Notes under the pieces: model-generated
Told to the model about the DNA's origin: nothing
Databases searched by the model: none
Seen by the model: the letters and a program-made list of their open reading frames with translations, nothing else
Made by a program: the position numbers and the translations under genes
NCBI GenBank assembly: GCA_048772705.1
Contig: JBLWGC010000043.1
Location: 372,001 to 436,000, forward strand
Source: Leidyana gryllorum EB-2025a
Taxonomy: Eukaryota > Apicomplexa
Length of the DNA: 64,000 bases
Direction of reading: 5' to 3'
Shown: positions 22,313 to 35,500 of the stretch, piece by piece
How the letters are laid out: every line of letters begins with the position of its first letter
How positions within the stretch are numbered: the stretch's first letter is position 1

Positions 22313-22365
22313 TTGACCTCAGTCGCGGTCGGGTTAGGAGGAATACAAACACGACTCTACAGACA

Positions 22366-23180
22366 ATGGATGTCTTGCCTCTGGTCAGTCAGCCCATTCC
22401 CCCATCCAGACTCCCGCAGTTGAAGCTCCGGGTGCTCGGTGAGTAATCAATCACCATTTGAGGCAACACGGAACCCCGCAGTGTATGGAACCATCCTTTC
22501 GATCCTCTCGGTCTATGGGTTTCTTTGGGTAAGCTCGTGAGATACGATAACCAATACTGGTACCACGGCATAGTTGGAAGATTTCCAGTCATCGGCCTTG
22601 TTGATCCCCCCCATCGTGTTGTGCTTGGTGATACATCGAGTCCCTACCGTAAGTCCACAGCAGCCCGCCTTCGTTGTCGGATTCCAGACCAGACAGCTGC
22701 TTTGGGAGCCTTCATAGTAGCTTCCTTGTTAGCAGCGGTTGTGGATGTGGCCCTTGCAGCCCAACTTTTGTTCATCATACGTGGTACGCACTCCTGCCGG
22801 CAGTGGCGATCAGCACTCATGGCACTCCTTACACGGGTACAGGTAACGTAGTGGACGCCAGCAATCACACCAAAACGCTACTAACCTTCTGGGTAGTACA
22901 ATTCTCCCTACTGGTGAGATATAACCGACAACCTTTGCAGTGATGTGGCGTCCTCTTCCTTTTCTCGCAGTGTATGACCAGTTACAAGGCCCATGAGCTC
23001 CACCGGAAAGTGGAGTCGGAGGCTCCCGATTTGCTTCGGGGAGAGCCCGCCTCTGAAGCGTCTGAGGAAACGCGAGCGTTTCTCGACTCTCAAATTCCCA
23101 CCGAGAAGTGGACTCCCTTTTCCGGCGCCGCCGTCTGTGCGGAGAGTGACTTGGAGGTGGGAAGGAATGCTGAAGAATGA
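22366..23180 (+). CDS. Small multi-TM membrane protein, unknown
   Basis: Multi-exon gene assembled from short exons: 22366-22438, 22482-22528, 22589-22648, from 22693, to 22913, and 22971-23180. Predicted spans are VYGTILSILSVYGFLW with SSALLIPPIVLCLVIHR (TM1-2), ALGAFIVASLLAAVVDVAL (TM3) and LLTFWVVQFSLLCM (TM4). A loop between TM3 and TM4 carries a possible N-glycosylation site (NHT). The cytosolic tail is acidic and ends NAEE. One junction near 22780-22800 is not resolved: the two frames there differ and only a very short (20-base) GT..AG intron would join them. It starts 53 bases from the CDK ATG and ends 23 bases from the adenylyl cyclase stop. No function is assignable. Confidence 0.58.
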
Positions 23181-23203
23181 CAATCCTCTCAGAACTTGAG
23201 CCT

Positions 23204-26200
23204 TCACTGACTGACGAAACTTTGCCTGCCATTGACCAAGTCGACCAAAAAGCCGGTGCCATGGAACATGCGCATAGCGACGACGAGCCGAGCCAGATGT
23301 GCCATGTGATTTCTTTCCTCAGCGGGCAGCAAGTCCGCGAGGACGTGTTGGAAGGCAGTCGAAGCGAAGCGGTAAAAGATGGGCGTTCCATCTGGTTGGA
23401 AGCCATAGGTCTGTAACCTCTCTTTGAGCAGCTGATCTGTAAGTCGATCCACACTTTCCTTCCCGGGATCGGGCCCCAGACTTGCGCGCGGGGAGACGCC
23501 TTCCCGCGCGTGGCCGACTCTGCGTGGATACTTGGGTGAGTCCGAGAACCCTGCCATGCCCTCTTCCCATCTGGGCACTCCATTCTCAATACTGCTCGGA
23601 CTGCGAGCGCGTCGACCCGCTGGCTCTTCTCTGGGGTCTGGAACAGCGCCAATTAAATAGTTGGAGACAGCAGAAGGATCCGGCAGAGGTCCAGTGGGTC
23701 GGATGGGTCCTCGGGCACGGAACTGGTTCTCGACGGCGGACCGCGAGGGACTAAAGGATTGCGTCTGCGCAGTGTTCAGCCGCACTGCGGGTTCCAGAGC
23801 CCGGGCCGAAGCCGCTGCATCCCGATAGGTCTCTTCTTCATCCATCATCTCGAACCGCGTAACTCTGTCCGGATTCGCGATACTCGGTAACCCCGGACGT
23901 CTCATGATGCCAGTGAGATTCGCCTGACTGCTGCTGTTGAGAACTCCGCTCTCATTCACGCCCGCGGTCCCCTCGTGACTCAATTCGGACGCCGATTGAG
24001 AGAGGCTATGGCTCTGATACAAAAGGGCCGTTGGATCATTGGGAACTGGTGGTTGCTCATAGATGGCGTTTGCATCCGTAGCATATGCCGCCCTGTCATT
24101 ATATTTATCGTGTGCTGCGGTGGTTGTTGTTTGCTCATAGAGGATGTCAGGCTCCTGTGACGTGCCCGCGTCATGCGAGACTTCATCGCCGTAGCCCGAA
24201 TGCACTCCGTCTTCCAATACATTGTCTACAGAGGATTCTCCAGGGACGTGGTCTGGCCGCTCAGCTTTATACTTGATGTCGTGTTCAAAGATCGGCCGAT
24301 GCGTCCGCGCGTACTCGACAGCTTCCCAATAACTCGACTCCTCCGACTCGTCGTCTGCGAGAGGTCCTTTTGTGGGAGAGAGAGAGGGAGACGAGGACAA
24401 CAGAGGAGAGGACAAACTTACAGGTCAATCTACTACGGGAAGTAGCCGGTCGTCGCGCGCTCAACTGTCCACCCTGTGAGCTATAGCCGGAGGCCAATTG
24501 GGCATCGATGATCTGATAGGTCCAAATGACGTCAAGTAGGTCATTTTCATCCATTTCCTCTGGTTCCGGCGCCGGACAACGTTCGAGGAGATCCCGTTTC
24601 AGTAAAGCAGATATAATGGTTTCCAGACTGAAGCGATACGGTGGTGGGGTTGTTAGTGTGGTGATATCATGCAGAACAGCCAATCTGTGACACGGGTGGA
24701 CGCACCTTTGAAGGGGCATAGTACGAGGATAAACTGCAGCGATCTCATAGAAACAGAAAGGGAGAGTGAAAACGCTCGCCGTCTTGGCAACCAACTGTTC
24801 ATCTGGCTCCATCGCTTCTATCAGGAGCATTGTGGCAGCACGGAGCTGCGGTACGTAAGGGACAGTGGCGAGATCTTTGGCAATGGTCACAGAGTACTTT
24901 CGGCGTCGCCTTCGGGCACTCCCAGCACGATTATTCCTCCTCGCGAGATCTGCCAGAATCTGAGACCGTTTGTAAAAGTTGGCAAGACCCGAGTCTGGTC
25001 CGGTCACGGCTCGGTTGGGCAGCTTTGTTCGGACACTGTTGCCTTCCTCCTTGGCCGCAAACTCCAACGGCCCCGGTGGCAAATGGAGATAACGTCGCTT
25101 CTTACCCGCCGTCTCGACGACCGGCGGGTCTTTCTGTGCTGAGAGAGCCGAACTCTGCCGAGTCAACGAATGCCGAGCGCTGGTCGAGTTGCGCGTCATG
25201 ATGACGTCTTTCGATGCATCGAACGACGGAACTGAATTGATATGGGGAGAGGTTTCCAGAGCGGCCACTTTCCGCATGAGCTCATGCAGCAGCCGATCTT
25301 CCTCCTTGGCTGCCCGCTCCTCGTCATCCGAGTCAGAGGTATCATCAGAACCGGTCGCTTCTTTGAGATTAGGTAGTTTTCGTTTGATCCAATACCCCTG
25401 GTGGTACATTATATCTCGTTTGATATGACAACCACGAAGTTGGGCAACTTTTACATTGACCGATTCAAATTTGTAAGTAACCTGAACATCCGTACACGAG
25501 AAGAAGAGCTCCCTTTTCTGCCAAGTAGCGATCCATTGAGGGACGCTCACTCTCAAAAGGCTCACCATCTTGCTGACTTCGGGGTCTTCTTCCTCGGACT
25601 CGTCAGTGTCTCCCTCAACCTCACTACCTAAGTCGGAGATGATGTCGGCGTCCTCATCATCGGAGTCCCCAGTTGTCTCGATAAGGATAGCTCCATGATG
25701 CAGTAGCTGACGCGCGGTCAGAGCGACATATATCAAAAAGCCAGCAGAGACGCGGTGGACGTATTCCACCAACTCCGGAGGGAGATCACGTTTGGAGAGT
25801 TGCAGACAATGCGCGAGGAAACTACGCGTTTCTGCTTGACTGAGTTTAGCTGCGATACAGAAAGCAAAGTGACCGTTCTCCGCATACTGACTAACCCATT
25901 TGCATGTATGTGCCGCATTCTTGAGCCCATGATATAACATTCTGCTGCTCCAGAATATGATCTGTTGACTCTCTGCAGACACTCAAAGTATGCAGCCACC
26001 GTCGAGCAAGGAGGAACCTACGTGGCAATCAAGGCCAAGACAAACGGCGGGAAGTAACGACTCGGCGGGGGACGGCATCTATTAGTCCACTTAGTCTTGA
26101 CCCATTCCCCGGTCACGGTTTGGTAGGTTGGAGGCAAACCTTTACACCAAGCGCATTGCCAACTGTGCTTTCGTCGCCATTTACGCAGGACCTGGAGATC

Positions 26201-29200
26201 TGTTTCGATCCTCCTACGTCTCCGCAACATAGCCATATGTCCTAGTAAATTCAGAACACGCCAACTCTCTGCATCCATCTGCAAATACGACGCTAAGTCG
26301 AAACGCTGATGCCAAAATCCCCCTCACCGAAGCGAACAAGGAAGTCCCACTTCTGACGTGCAGACACACGATAGTTGGTTCATACATTGAGAATCCATTG
26401 ACCAGCGAGCATACGGCCGGAACCACCGCTCCACTCTGATTGAAAGCCTCATCTTGGGATAGAGCTTCGAGCGTAAGATCAGCAGTGGTTCCAGCTGGTT
26501 TCGTTTTGGGGCTATCAGATGGCGACGGATTTGCTGCAGCTGACCACGCTGTGTCTATGGCACATACTTTCTCCTTACAGCTCTTTGTGACAAATAATCG
26601 CTTGATCTTTCCTCCAATACTCCCACTCCTCCGTACATTCTTTGTCGATGCTAAACACACAGATTCCATATGCGTGCCGGACTGCGTCTTACATAGTTCA
26701 TTAGGATACTTGTGCTCAAATTTGCCGAGTGGTTGATTTTCTGGAACCTCTCGTGGTAATACTAACCCATGGATGACAGACTTCATTGCACAAAGTCGCC
26801 TGTGTGGAATCAACGCATGAAGAGAGTGCTGTTCGGTCAGCCAACCTCACCAGTGGAATAAGGGATGGATCAATTCTTTCGCCAGCCCATATACAGAGTT
26901 ATCTTGTTCTACTTTGGTAAGGGCGCGGGCTTCACGACCGGGAGCCGTGCGCCAACGTTCCACCATTTCGGTGCACAGTTTGCGCCAAGCCAGAAGAGGT
27001 ACATTGGAGATCGGCAAATAAGCAGATTCCGGCTGAGGAAGTAGACACACGCAGTGACACACACTACCGAGACACCGGAACTTACCATATTGCTGCACAC
27101 GAAAACATGCTTCTCCGAGGCCTCACCAACTGATTTCAAGTGGCTGACGAGTTCCAAAGTCCCTTCAATTTCCTTTCCCTTTATCATTACAACGCCACCT
27201 ATTGATCATCATTATTCATTAAGCAAAAGCTGTGACTACAGCATACCCAATTCGACTGTGTGCTTTAACACAGGTAACCATGGGTCAGCAATTTCCCAAG
27301 GCATAACAGGCCCGAAGCATTGAGGATAATCTAGTGCTGGCTGGTCAAAGCCAAAGACAAATGGGCGGTATCGTTCTTTGGGTAGAAAGATGCGACGTAT
27401 CATCCGTGCATATCGCCATTGCGGCCATTCAACAATGACGGGGTCCTAATGGAGAGTGGAATGAGTGAGAGTTGACGGTGATGCTTCTTACAATGCCTGT
27501 CCGTTCATCCGCCCGTTTCAAGCGGCCGGTTGGTTGATACATCGATACGGGTTTCGCTTTTCCCTTCATTTTGACTGGCTCCAAGGCTTTAAACTCAATG
27601 GCCGGGTCACAGAGGTCTCGAGTTGTTCTGTTGAGACGAAGGCATGATTTCGAGGCTCGAGAGAAGCAGGAAGTCTCACTGATCTACGTTAACTTCGAAG
27701 TTGCCCGTCTTCTGCATTAATCGAGCAGCGAGATTAACGGTATCTCCCAAAGCTGTGTACTCTTTCCTTCGGTCGCATCCAACAGTCTGTTGCAGAAATG
27801 TTTGATTGAGATTTCAGGGCCTCAAGGTGGCTCACCCCGACCCATACACGGCCTGTGGCAACTCCAATACCACCAGTGACACCCAGTGAAGGCAGTCCAG
27901 TGATAATCCGCATTGATGTGAGTACGGCTCGAATAGGATCGTCCAAGTGATAAACGGGCGGTAAACCGAACATGATCAATACTACCACGCCTTTGTCGTC
28001 AACGGAGAATTTATTAACACTCCCTTCCTGTGGAGCAGTTTATAGAGGAGGCGATCCCGATATATATTGTACCATAATGTATGCCGCCTTCTGAGCGAAT
28101 TGCATGAGCTTATGGGCTGCCAGGGATCCTCGGTCCGTCGAGACGTCCAGTCCCCGAACGGACACGAAGACCACAGACAGTTGTCGCAACTCATTGGTGA
28201 AAACATTGTAACCAGCAGTCAGGCGTTTGAAGATGGCAGGAGGAATAAAACTGATAGATGGTGAGTTTCGGCGTTGCCCTCTTTAGCGAGTGGACGTACC
28301 GTCGAAGGAGTTCAACATCGGTCTCCTCGAGTTGGATTGCCATGAGAGGGGGTGGAGCTTCTACACGCGGCCCTCTGAGATCGATGAGTTTGGCAAAGTC
28401 ACTATGGGGGGCTTCCAGAGGCTCTATTTCTGCTCCTTGCTGAGTTTGGATTGAGGTGGAGTAGTAGAAGAAGTGCTTACCTCGCCCCCCAACGCTTCAA
28501 TGACAGCAGGGGACAGTACAGTCTCTCCAGAGGCCGCGAGCGGCTCGGCCACGGAGATCTGTTCCATTGGCGGGCCAGCCACCACATACTCCCAACGATC
28601 CAAACTGCCGCCGACCTGCAGGATGGTGATTTTGCCGAAGCCGACGCCAATGTGAAGCGTGAACACTTTGTCTTCCACACCGGTAGCAAATCCGCTTAAT
28701 TTATCGTGTAAGTCCAAACAACATTGACAGGCCATTTGGCAAGCCTTCAATTTATCTATGATGAAACGGGGTCCTCGAGAGTCCTCTTCCTCAGATTCTC
28801 GACCTGATCGGGTGTGATGTGTTGCCTGAAAAGGGTCACCTACTGTCGGGAGGGCCCACGTCCGCTTCAGGGTCGTCGCAGCCCCAGACGACGGTTACTG
28901 CGTCGCCGGCGAACTTGATGATGTCTCCACCCCAGTAGTCGACGACCTCGATCAGATTACGGAAAAAATCATTGATACAGTTGCCGAGGCGTTCTGCCCC
29001 GTCTTCTTCCTGTGCCAAGGCTTCCGTCACGGCGGTGAAGCCACTGGCGTCACAGAAGACGACGGCGGCCATACACCGGTCAACTATGATATCGAAATCA
29101 TCAGAGTACTTGATTTTTCCGTCAACAACAGCTTCAAGTACTGCACGAGGCACGAAGCACGAGAATTTATCCATTGCGAAATATCGTCCGAGGTGTTCGG

Positions 29201-29514
29201 CGACCCGCCGACTCGGTTGAGCTCGTCGATGTGTTGTCTGAAAGCCTCTTTCACTCTTGTATGTTAGCCACATCCAATTCTGAAGGGCATTTGAGCATAT
29301 GTGCGCTCTGGAACTTACGTACTTCCGCCAGTGAGTCCTCTATCCGATTAGTATGTTTGAGTTGGGGGGCTCTGACCGGCGCACATCGAAACTCTTGACG
29401 ATCATTTGCTCCATAGAATTGATCATGTTGGGCAGTGTAACTGGAGGGATCTGGACGACTCCGACTGTCTTGGCTGGCCTGTGAGGCACCTTCTCTCCGA
29501 CGCGTCTCTGACAT
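23204..29514 (-). CDS. Soluble-type adenylyl cyclase (ADCY10 / ACbeta-like)
   Basis: Makes cAMP; this class is usually bicarbonate- or calcium-responsive and intracellular. Many exons. The first class III cyclase domain is split over about 29200-28430: VVFCDASGFTAVTEAL with the metal Asp, GGDIIKFAGDAVTVVWG with the second Asp, then WEYVVAGPPMEQ. The second domain lies at about 28210-27660: LRQLSVVFVSVRGLDV, KFSVDDKGVVVLIMFGLPP, DDPIRAVL and EYTALGDTVNLAARLM. The DDKGV..FGLPP..H.DDP pattern is typical of ADCY10. A degenerate STAND/AAA-like ATPase follows (LPPELVEYVHRVSAGFLIYV); the expected Walker A position (HVFVCSNMPES) has no GK[ST]. The C-terminal part contains acidic and Ser-rich linkers and FYRFASTAFQHVLADLLPAE. 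Roughly 1700 residues. ATG 29514 is 32 bases from the NUP98 ATG. Confidence 0.92.
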
Positions 29515-29546
29515 GATGGAGAAAAAAATTCCTCTCCACTTTGGGA
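29515..29546. promoter_or_regulatory. 32-base head-to-head gap, cyclase / NUP98-96
   Basis: Two large genes start on opposite strands with just 32 bases between ATGs, including an A-run and a pyrimidine-rich tract (CCTCTCCACTTT). Leaders and promoter must overlap coding sequence or be added by trans-splicing. Regulatory role is inferred from position. Confidence 0.45.
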
Positions 29547-32500
29547 ATGTTCAGCCAGCAAGGGGGCTTCGGGGCTGCAAACAATGCGTTCGGTCAGCCC
29601 CCCCAACAGTCCACCTCGATGTTCGGACAACCCGCCACAACGCAATCGACCACATCAGGGGGCCTCTTCGGTAACACTTCCAACATCAGTCCCTTCAGCC
29701 AAACCCCGCAACCCAGTAAGTGGTGTATCAGGACGACTTTCAACCCTCTTCTCCCTCACAGCGGCCTCTCCATTCGGCCAGCAGAGTACTTCTGCCTTTG
29801 GTGGCACTAACACCTCAACATTGGGCGGCGGAGGATTATTCGGCCGTCCCTCCACATCCACAACAGGTTCAGGACTTTTTGGCGCCACAACCGCCCCCAC
29901 TAACACTGGCGGTTTGTTCGGCCAGCCTGCTGCTGCGAGTCCTTTAGGAGCCGTCACGCCTCTGGGTAATGTCTCCACCGGAACGGCGGGCTTCAAGCCA
30001 AGTGACATTCATGACTCCACACTTGGCGGTAAAATGACCAATATAATGTCTCTCCCCGCAATCAATGAGAAGAATAAGGTATGCACGACCCTCAATCACT
30101 CTTCTATTACTGTCATTGCCTCAAACTGCAGTCTCTCGATATGCTGAGATGGGAGGATTATCAGAATCCGAATCAAACTAACACCGCCCAAGTGGGAGGA
30201 GGGGGCGTCTTTGGTCAGACTGCAACTCCAGCCACAGGAGGAGGGGGGCTGTTCGGATCCACCAACAACACCTCCAACACCATGCAGGGCGGCCTTTTCG
30301 GAGGCCAAAAGCCCGCCACCGGGGGCCTATTTGGAACCACGAGTACCACCGGTACCACAAGCGGAGGACTATTCGGAGGCCAAACTCAAACTGGAACCGG
30401 CGGACTCTTTGGGAGCACCCCGGCTCAGCCAGCTGCTGGAGGGATGTTCGGAGCTCAAACTCAGAATGCGCCTTCTGCGGGCGGTGGGCTATTTGGGGCC
30501 CAAAACAATGCACAACCGACGACTGGTGGACTCTTTGGCGCTACCAACACTACGAACACCACCGGGAGCAGTGTCTTTGGAGGATTGGGTAACACATCGC
30601 AAACGGGAGGACTATTCGGAAGTACACCCGCAGCCCAGCCACAGGGATTATTGGGTACGGCGACCCCTCAACAGAACACAGGAGGCCTTTTCGGGAGTAC
30701 AAACACTGGAGCCACCGGAGGTCTCTTTGGGGGCGGAGGAACGACTAACACTGGAGGCGTCTTTGGCGGTCAAACGCAGGCGACGGGTGGTCTTTTCGGC
30801 CAAACTGGCCAACAACCCGCCGCAACTGGGGGTCTATTCGGGAGCACCAGCCCTGCACAACAACAACCTGCGACCACAGGCGGTCTGTTTGGCGGACAAG
30901 GAGGAACCACAGGAGGACTGTTCGGCGCCACCGGCACCACAAGCGCGTTCGGAGCACCGAATCAGACGCAGCAGCAGCCCCAAACCGGCGGTGGGCTCTT
31001 CGGAAGCACTACGCAAACTAATACTGGCGGCCTCTTTGGAAGTACGGCTCCCAAGACCGGAGGACTCTTCGGCAGCACCACTCCTACGGCGCCCACCACG
31101 GGCGTGGGTCTCTTTGGCTCGACCGGAACCGCTGGAACGGGCGCGGGCGGTGGCCTGTTCGGTGCGACGACTAATACGGCGCAACCAAGTGGAGGAGGCT
31201 TATTCGGGGCAACTACCACACCCACTACAACGGGAGGCCTTTTCGGCGCCCAAAATAATCAAACGGCCCAGCAGCCGCAGGCAGGCGGAGGGCTTTTCGG
31301 CGCTACGACGACACCCGCGACGGGTGGTCTATTCGGCAATACAGGTGCAGCGGGCACTGCTACTGGCGGTCTGTTCGGGGCCACACAAGGCACCCAACAG
31401 CCCGCCCAGACTACAACGGGCGGACTGTTCGGATCTACGCAACCCAATGCAACGACTGGTGGCCTCTTCGGCTCCACCGGGACGGGCACTGGACAGACTG
31501 GAGGTCTTTTTGGAGGCCAACCAGCTCAACAGCCCGCGGCTACCACCGGGGGTATGTTTGGCAACACCGGCGCCACCGGACTGACCGGGACCGGCACAAC
31601 TGGAGGTTTCTTCGGTAACACCACTCAGCAGGCTGCTGGGCAACAGCCACAGGCCGGCGGTGGAATCTTCGGAGCAACGAACACACAGAACCAAACCGGC
31701 GGGCTCGGTTTCGGGGGCGCCTTTGGTGCCCAGCCCACCACCTCTGCAATGGGCGGAGGTATGTTCGGCAATAACGCCACTCCGTTCGGTGGCCTCCAGC
31801 AGCAGCAGCAGCCACAGCAGCAGCAGCAGCAGCAGAACGCAATGCAACAACAAGGAGGTTTGGGTACTGTCTCTGCTGCGGCCCCACAAATGGGCTTCAA
31901 CGGGATGATGCAACAACAGCCGAATATGAATATGCAGAATATGCAGAATATGGGTCAGTTTGCCCAACCTATGACAGCTTTCCAAGCGGCTTACAGTGGT
32001 CAGTTGGGCCCTCTGATGCCGGGTATGGGCGTAACAGCCGTTTACGGAGCGAGTGGGCCCTTCTTTGCCGGGCTGCCTCCGCCTGATCCATATGGAGTAT
32101 CAAGGCTCGCTGTGGCCAACGCTGCCAGTCTAATTTGGGGTCGACCCTTTACCCCCACAATGCCGAAATCAGAACCCACATTGATTACTGACACCGACAT
32201 CACAAGTCTGAACTGGCGTCCTTTGCCCCGTGGAGGGTACGGAAAGGATACGTCCAAAGAAGCAGCTGCCGCTCCGCGTGAGCCGCAGACCCCGCAGAGA
32301 GCGGCTACACCCCCGATACAGCGTCCGGCTGCGGGAGGAACGGACCGTCCAGTGTCTCCATTCGCCGGCAGTACGGCGGCCTTAGCCAATGAGCCGTCTT
32401 TATCACACCGTCGAGTGTCTGTCCAAGCATCTGGAGCTGAATCTCGCGATGCTGCAACTCCCGAAAACGTATTGGCAGTGGCTCCTGTGGAGTCGACTGC

Positions 32501-35500
32501 AATGGTGCTGGCGCGGCCGTCGGCACAAGACGACTACGTGCCTTGGCTTCAGGCCATAGCGGCCGCCAGTCCGACGGGCAATCGACAAAAGCAATTGGTG
32601 CAAGTAGAAGATTTGACATTGAGTGTAGCCGATCCGTCTGGAGCCGGCAATCGAGTGATCCCCGTTTCGTCTTTGAGGACCACTGCCTCGCGGGTTTTGA
32701 TTCCCAAACTCCGAAATAAGGAGTACAGCACTCGTCCGACCATTGAGGCGCTGTCGGGTTTCACTGAAGCACAACTAGCAGAAGTGCAAGACTTTACCGT
32801 CATACGCGACGGACTGGGCGATGTGGTGTGGCCAGGCTACACTGATGTCCGAGGGCTCGACATTGATCTCATCGTGGACATCACTCAAGGGGCCGTGGAC
32901 GTCTATGGTGCTAAGTGGGAAAAGGAGATGAAGGCTCGAAAAGTTGGAAAGAAGGTTGCTGACCTCACCCCTGAGGAATTGGATTCCATCCCGCTCGAGC
33001 ACCCTACGGTCGGAACTGGACTGAACAAAAAGGCGGTCGTCACCCTTTATAACTGTCTGTAAGTCGATCTAAATGTCACCACTTTGTGTGTCCACAATCC
33101 CCTTCCGCAGTGTCACCTCGGCTGACTATCCGTACCCCGTCTCCTTCTTGGACGTTGTTGAGGCGCTCAAGAGCCATTGCACACAGCTGGGTGCCGAATT
33201 TGTCTCCCTCACTCCGGATTATAAATGGAAGTGAGTTGGCAGAGACGTGTGGGCTCGTTTGGCTAAATGTGTGCTTCTTTTTGACAGGTTCGCGGTTGAG
33301 CACTTCTCTCGGTACGAGTTTCCTCGGCGATATTGGGGTAAGGAGCGGGCCTTGGCGGCGAAAAGGAGGCGACCCCGGCGAATGCAGCTTGATATGAGCT
33401 CACATCTCCTCTGTGAGCGGTTCTCCAAGGCGGAAGGTTTACCCCAAGGCACCCACAAGATGACCAAACTACTCTCGGCTAATCGTGAGCGGTTGGAAAC
33501 AATGCTGGAAATGGCCCAGACTGCTTTCGTGCAGTTACAAAGAATGATGGGCGATGCTCAGAACAAATCAGAGACAGTGAAGAGGTGGATGTCTTCCGGA
33601 GTTGATACCCAACTGGCCCTCAAGCTGCCGGGTGCAGATACTACCGACAAGGATTGGTTACCCCCACCTAATGATTTATGGACCGTCGAAGAGCCCCAAC
33701 AGGGACCCAAAAGAGACTCACGCATACTGCGATTGCTCGATGAGGGAGATACAACAGAACTGTCCGGTGACGGAACGCTCTCACGAGGCGTCCTCCAGCA
33801 TCTAGCCGAACTCATGGCACTCCCACACAGCCGACTCAACAGACTGAGCATCCAGGCACGCATACTGCAGATTGTCAACGCTTTCACCGAACACAAAGTC
33901 GCGGCCTCAGACGACATCGAAGTGTACACCTCAGAGCTGCAATACGGCCTGGCTTTGTTATCACATGGCTCCCGCAAGATGGCTGCCACAACCAAATGGC
34001 TCACTAGACGATGCCTCGAAGAGGCCGAGAAGATATACCCCAATGGCGAGGTCGAACGAGAATCACTCGCCGATAGTTTACGAGCTGCAATGCTTTTCAT
34101 CTTGGCCCAACAGGTAGCCTGTCATACGTCTCAGTAATCCAACTATCGAACACCCTTGCAGGAAGACTGCGCTGCTAATATCCTCATCGGCGAATCCCTG
34201 TCCAACGAGTACACACCCCCGCGTGCGGAGTTAGCTCTGCCTCGCCTGGGCGCTATCGTACAAGCATCCGCTGTCAAGCGACAAGCAATCCCTTCCTTGG
34301 CAGAACAGCTCAAGTCCATTCAATCTGACCCTGCCGCCATGAACGCCTACGACCAATCGGTCTTGGACTTGATGCTTCTTCTGACGGGCCGGATAGACGT
34401 ACGCATGATACTCCGAATGCCCTCATGGCACTTCGTCTTCCAAGCAATCTTGACCTACTCATGTGATGCATCCGGATTGAATTCGCAAACGGATGTTCTC
34501 ATACACACCGAAGTGGTAAGTCATAGGCATCCTTACCTCTCCCTTCCTCCTGAGTCTGGCTCCTGATCACCGGCAAGGTAAGTTGCGCAATGCGCGAAAG
34601 GATATGCACATCCGCGCGTATAAATCTGTGCTCGAGTATCGGCTTTGCACTTAGCGTTGAGCTTTTTGTGCAAGCTCATGTGCACCGATTATGCTCCGAG
34701 GTATCACGCAGCACCCACCGGTTGCACACAGACTGCAATTCTCTCTGCAAATCGGTGCACACGATGTGCATCTCGTGTGCCAAATCCGTGCACACACTTT
34801 GCATCTCGTGTGCCAGTCTCGTGTGCCAATCTCGTGTGCCAATCTCGTGTGCCAATCTCGTGTGCCAATCTCGTGTGCCAGTCTCGTGTGCTAATCTCGT
34901 GTGTCAGTCTCGTTTGTTACTGCCGATCTCGTCTCTCATTCTCGTGTTTGACTTCTGCGTCGTGGTGTAACACGTCACACTCTCGTGTGACTCTCGTGTA
35001 ACACACTCGAGTATCACTCTCCGTGGAAGCCTCTTGTGTGAGTTCTGCTCTTCTCGTGTGCCAAATGGCGTGTGACTCGTGTGTCAGGTGCCCATGTCTC
35101 GTATGTGCCATCTCTCACAGTATGTGCCATCTCTCACAGTGTGTGCCATCTCTCACAGTGTGTGCCAACTCCCGCACTGTGTGTGCCAACTCCCGCACTG
35201 TGTGTGCCAACTCCCGCACTGTGTGTGCCAACTCCCGCACTGTGTGTGCCAACTCCCGCACTGTGTGTGCCAACCCTCACAGTGTGTGCCAAGCCGCACA
35301 GGGTGTGCCAACTCCCGCACTGTGTGTGCCGTCTCTGACCAAGTGTCATTTTGTCGTCACTTCCTCATCTTCCGAGTGGGTTCCCCATTGTCTGGGTTGT
35401 ATTGTTTTGGGCACATCGGTGCTAATCCCTTGTGTCTCTCCGCGCTTCACGGTCCGTTCCTTCACTCCTCTTGTGCTTCAAGTCCTGTTTAATTTCCGCT

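Noticed and set aside
30211-31584. 457-codon ORF in the +1 frame of NUP98
   Set aside because: A shadow of the GLFG repeats: the repeated codons keep the neighbouring frame open. No start context or protein-like composition.
34805-35338. CRISPR-like array
   Set aside because: Units are contiguous with no unique spacers, in a eukaryotic intron. These are minisatellites.
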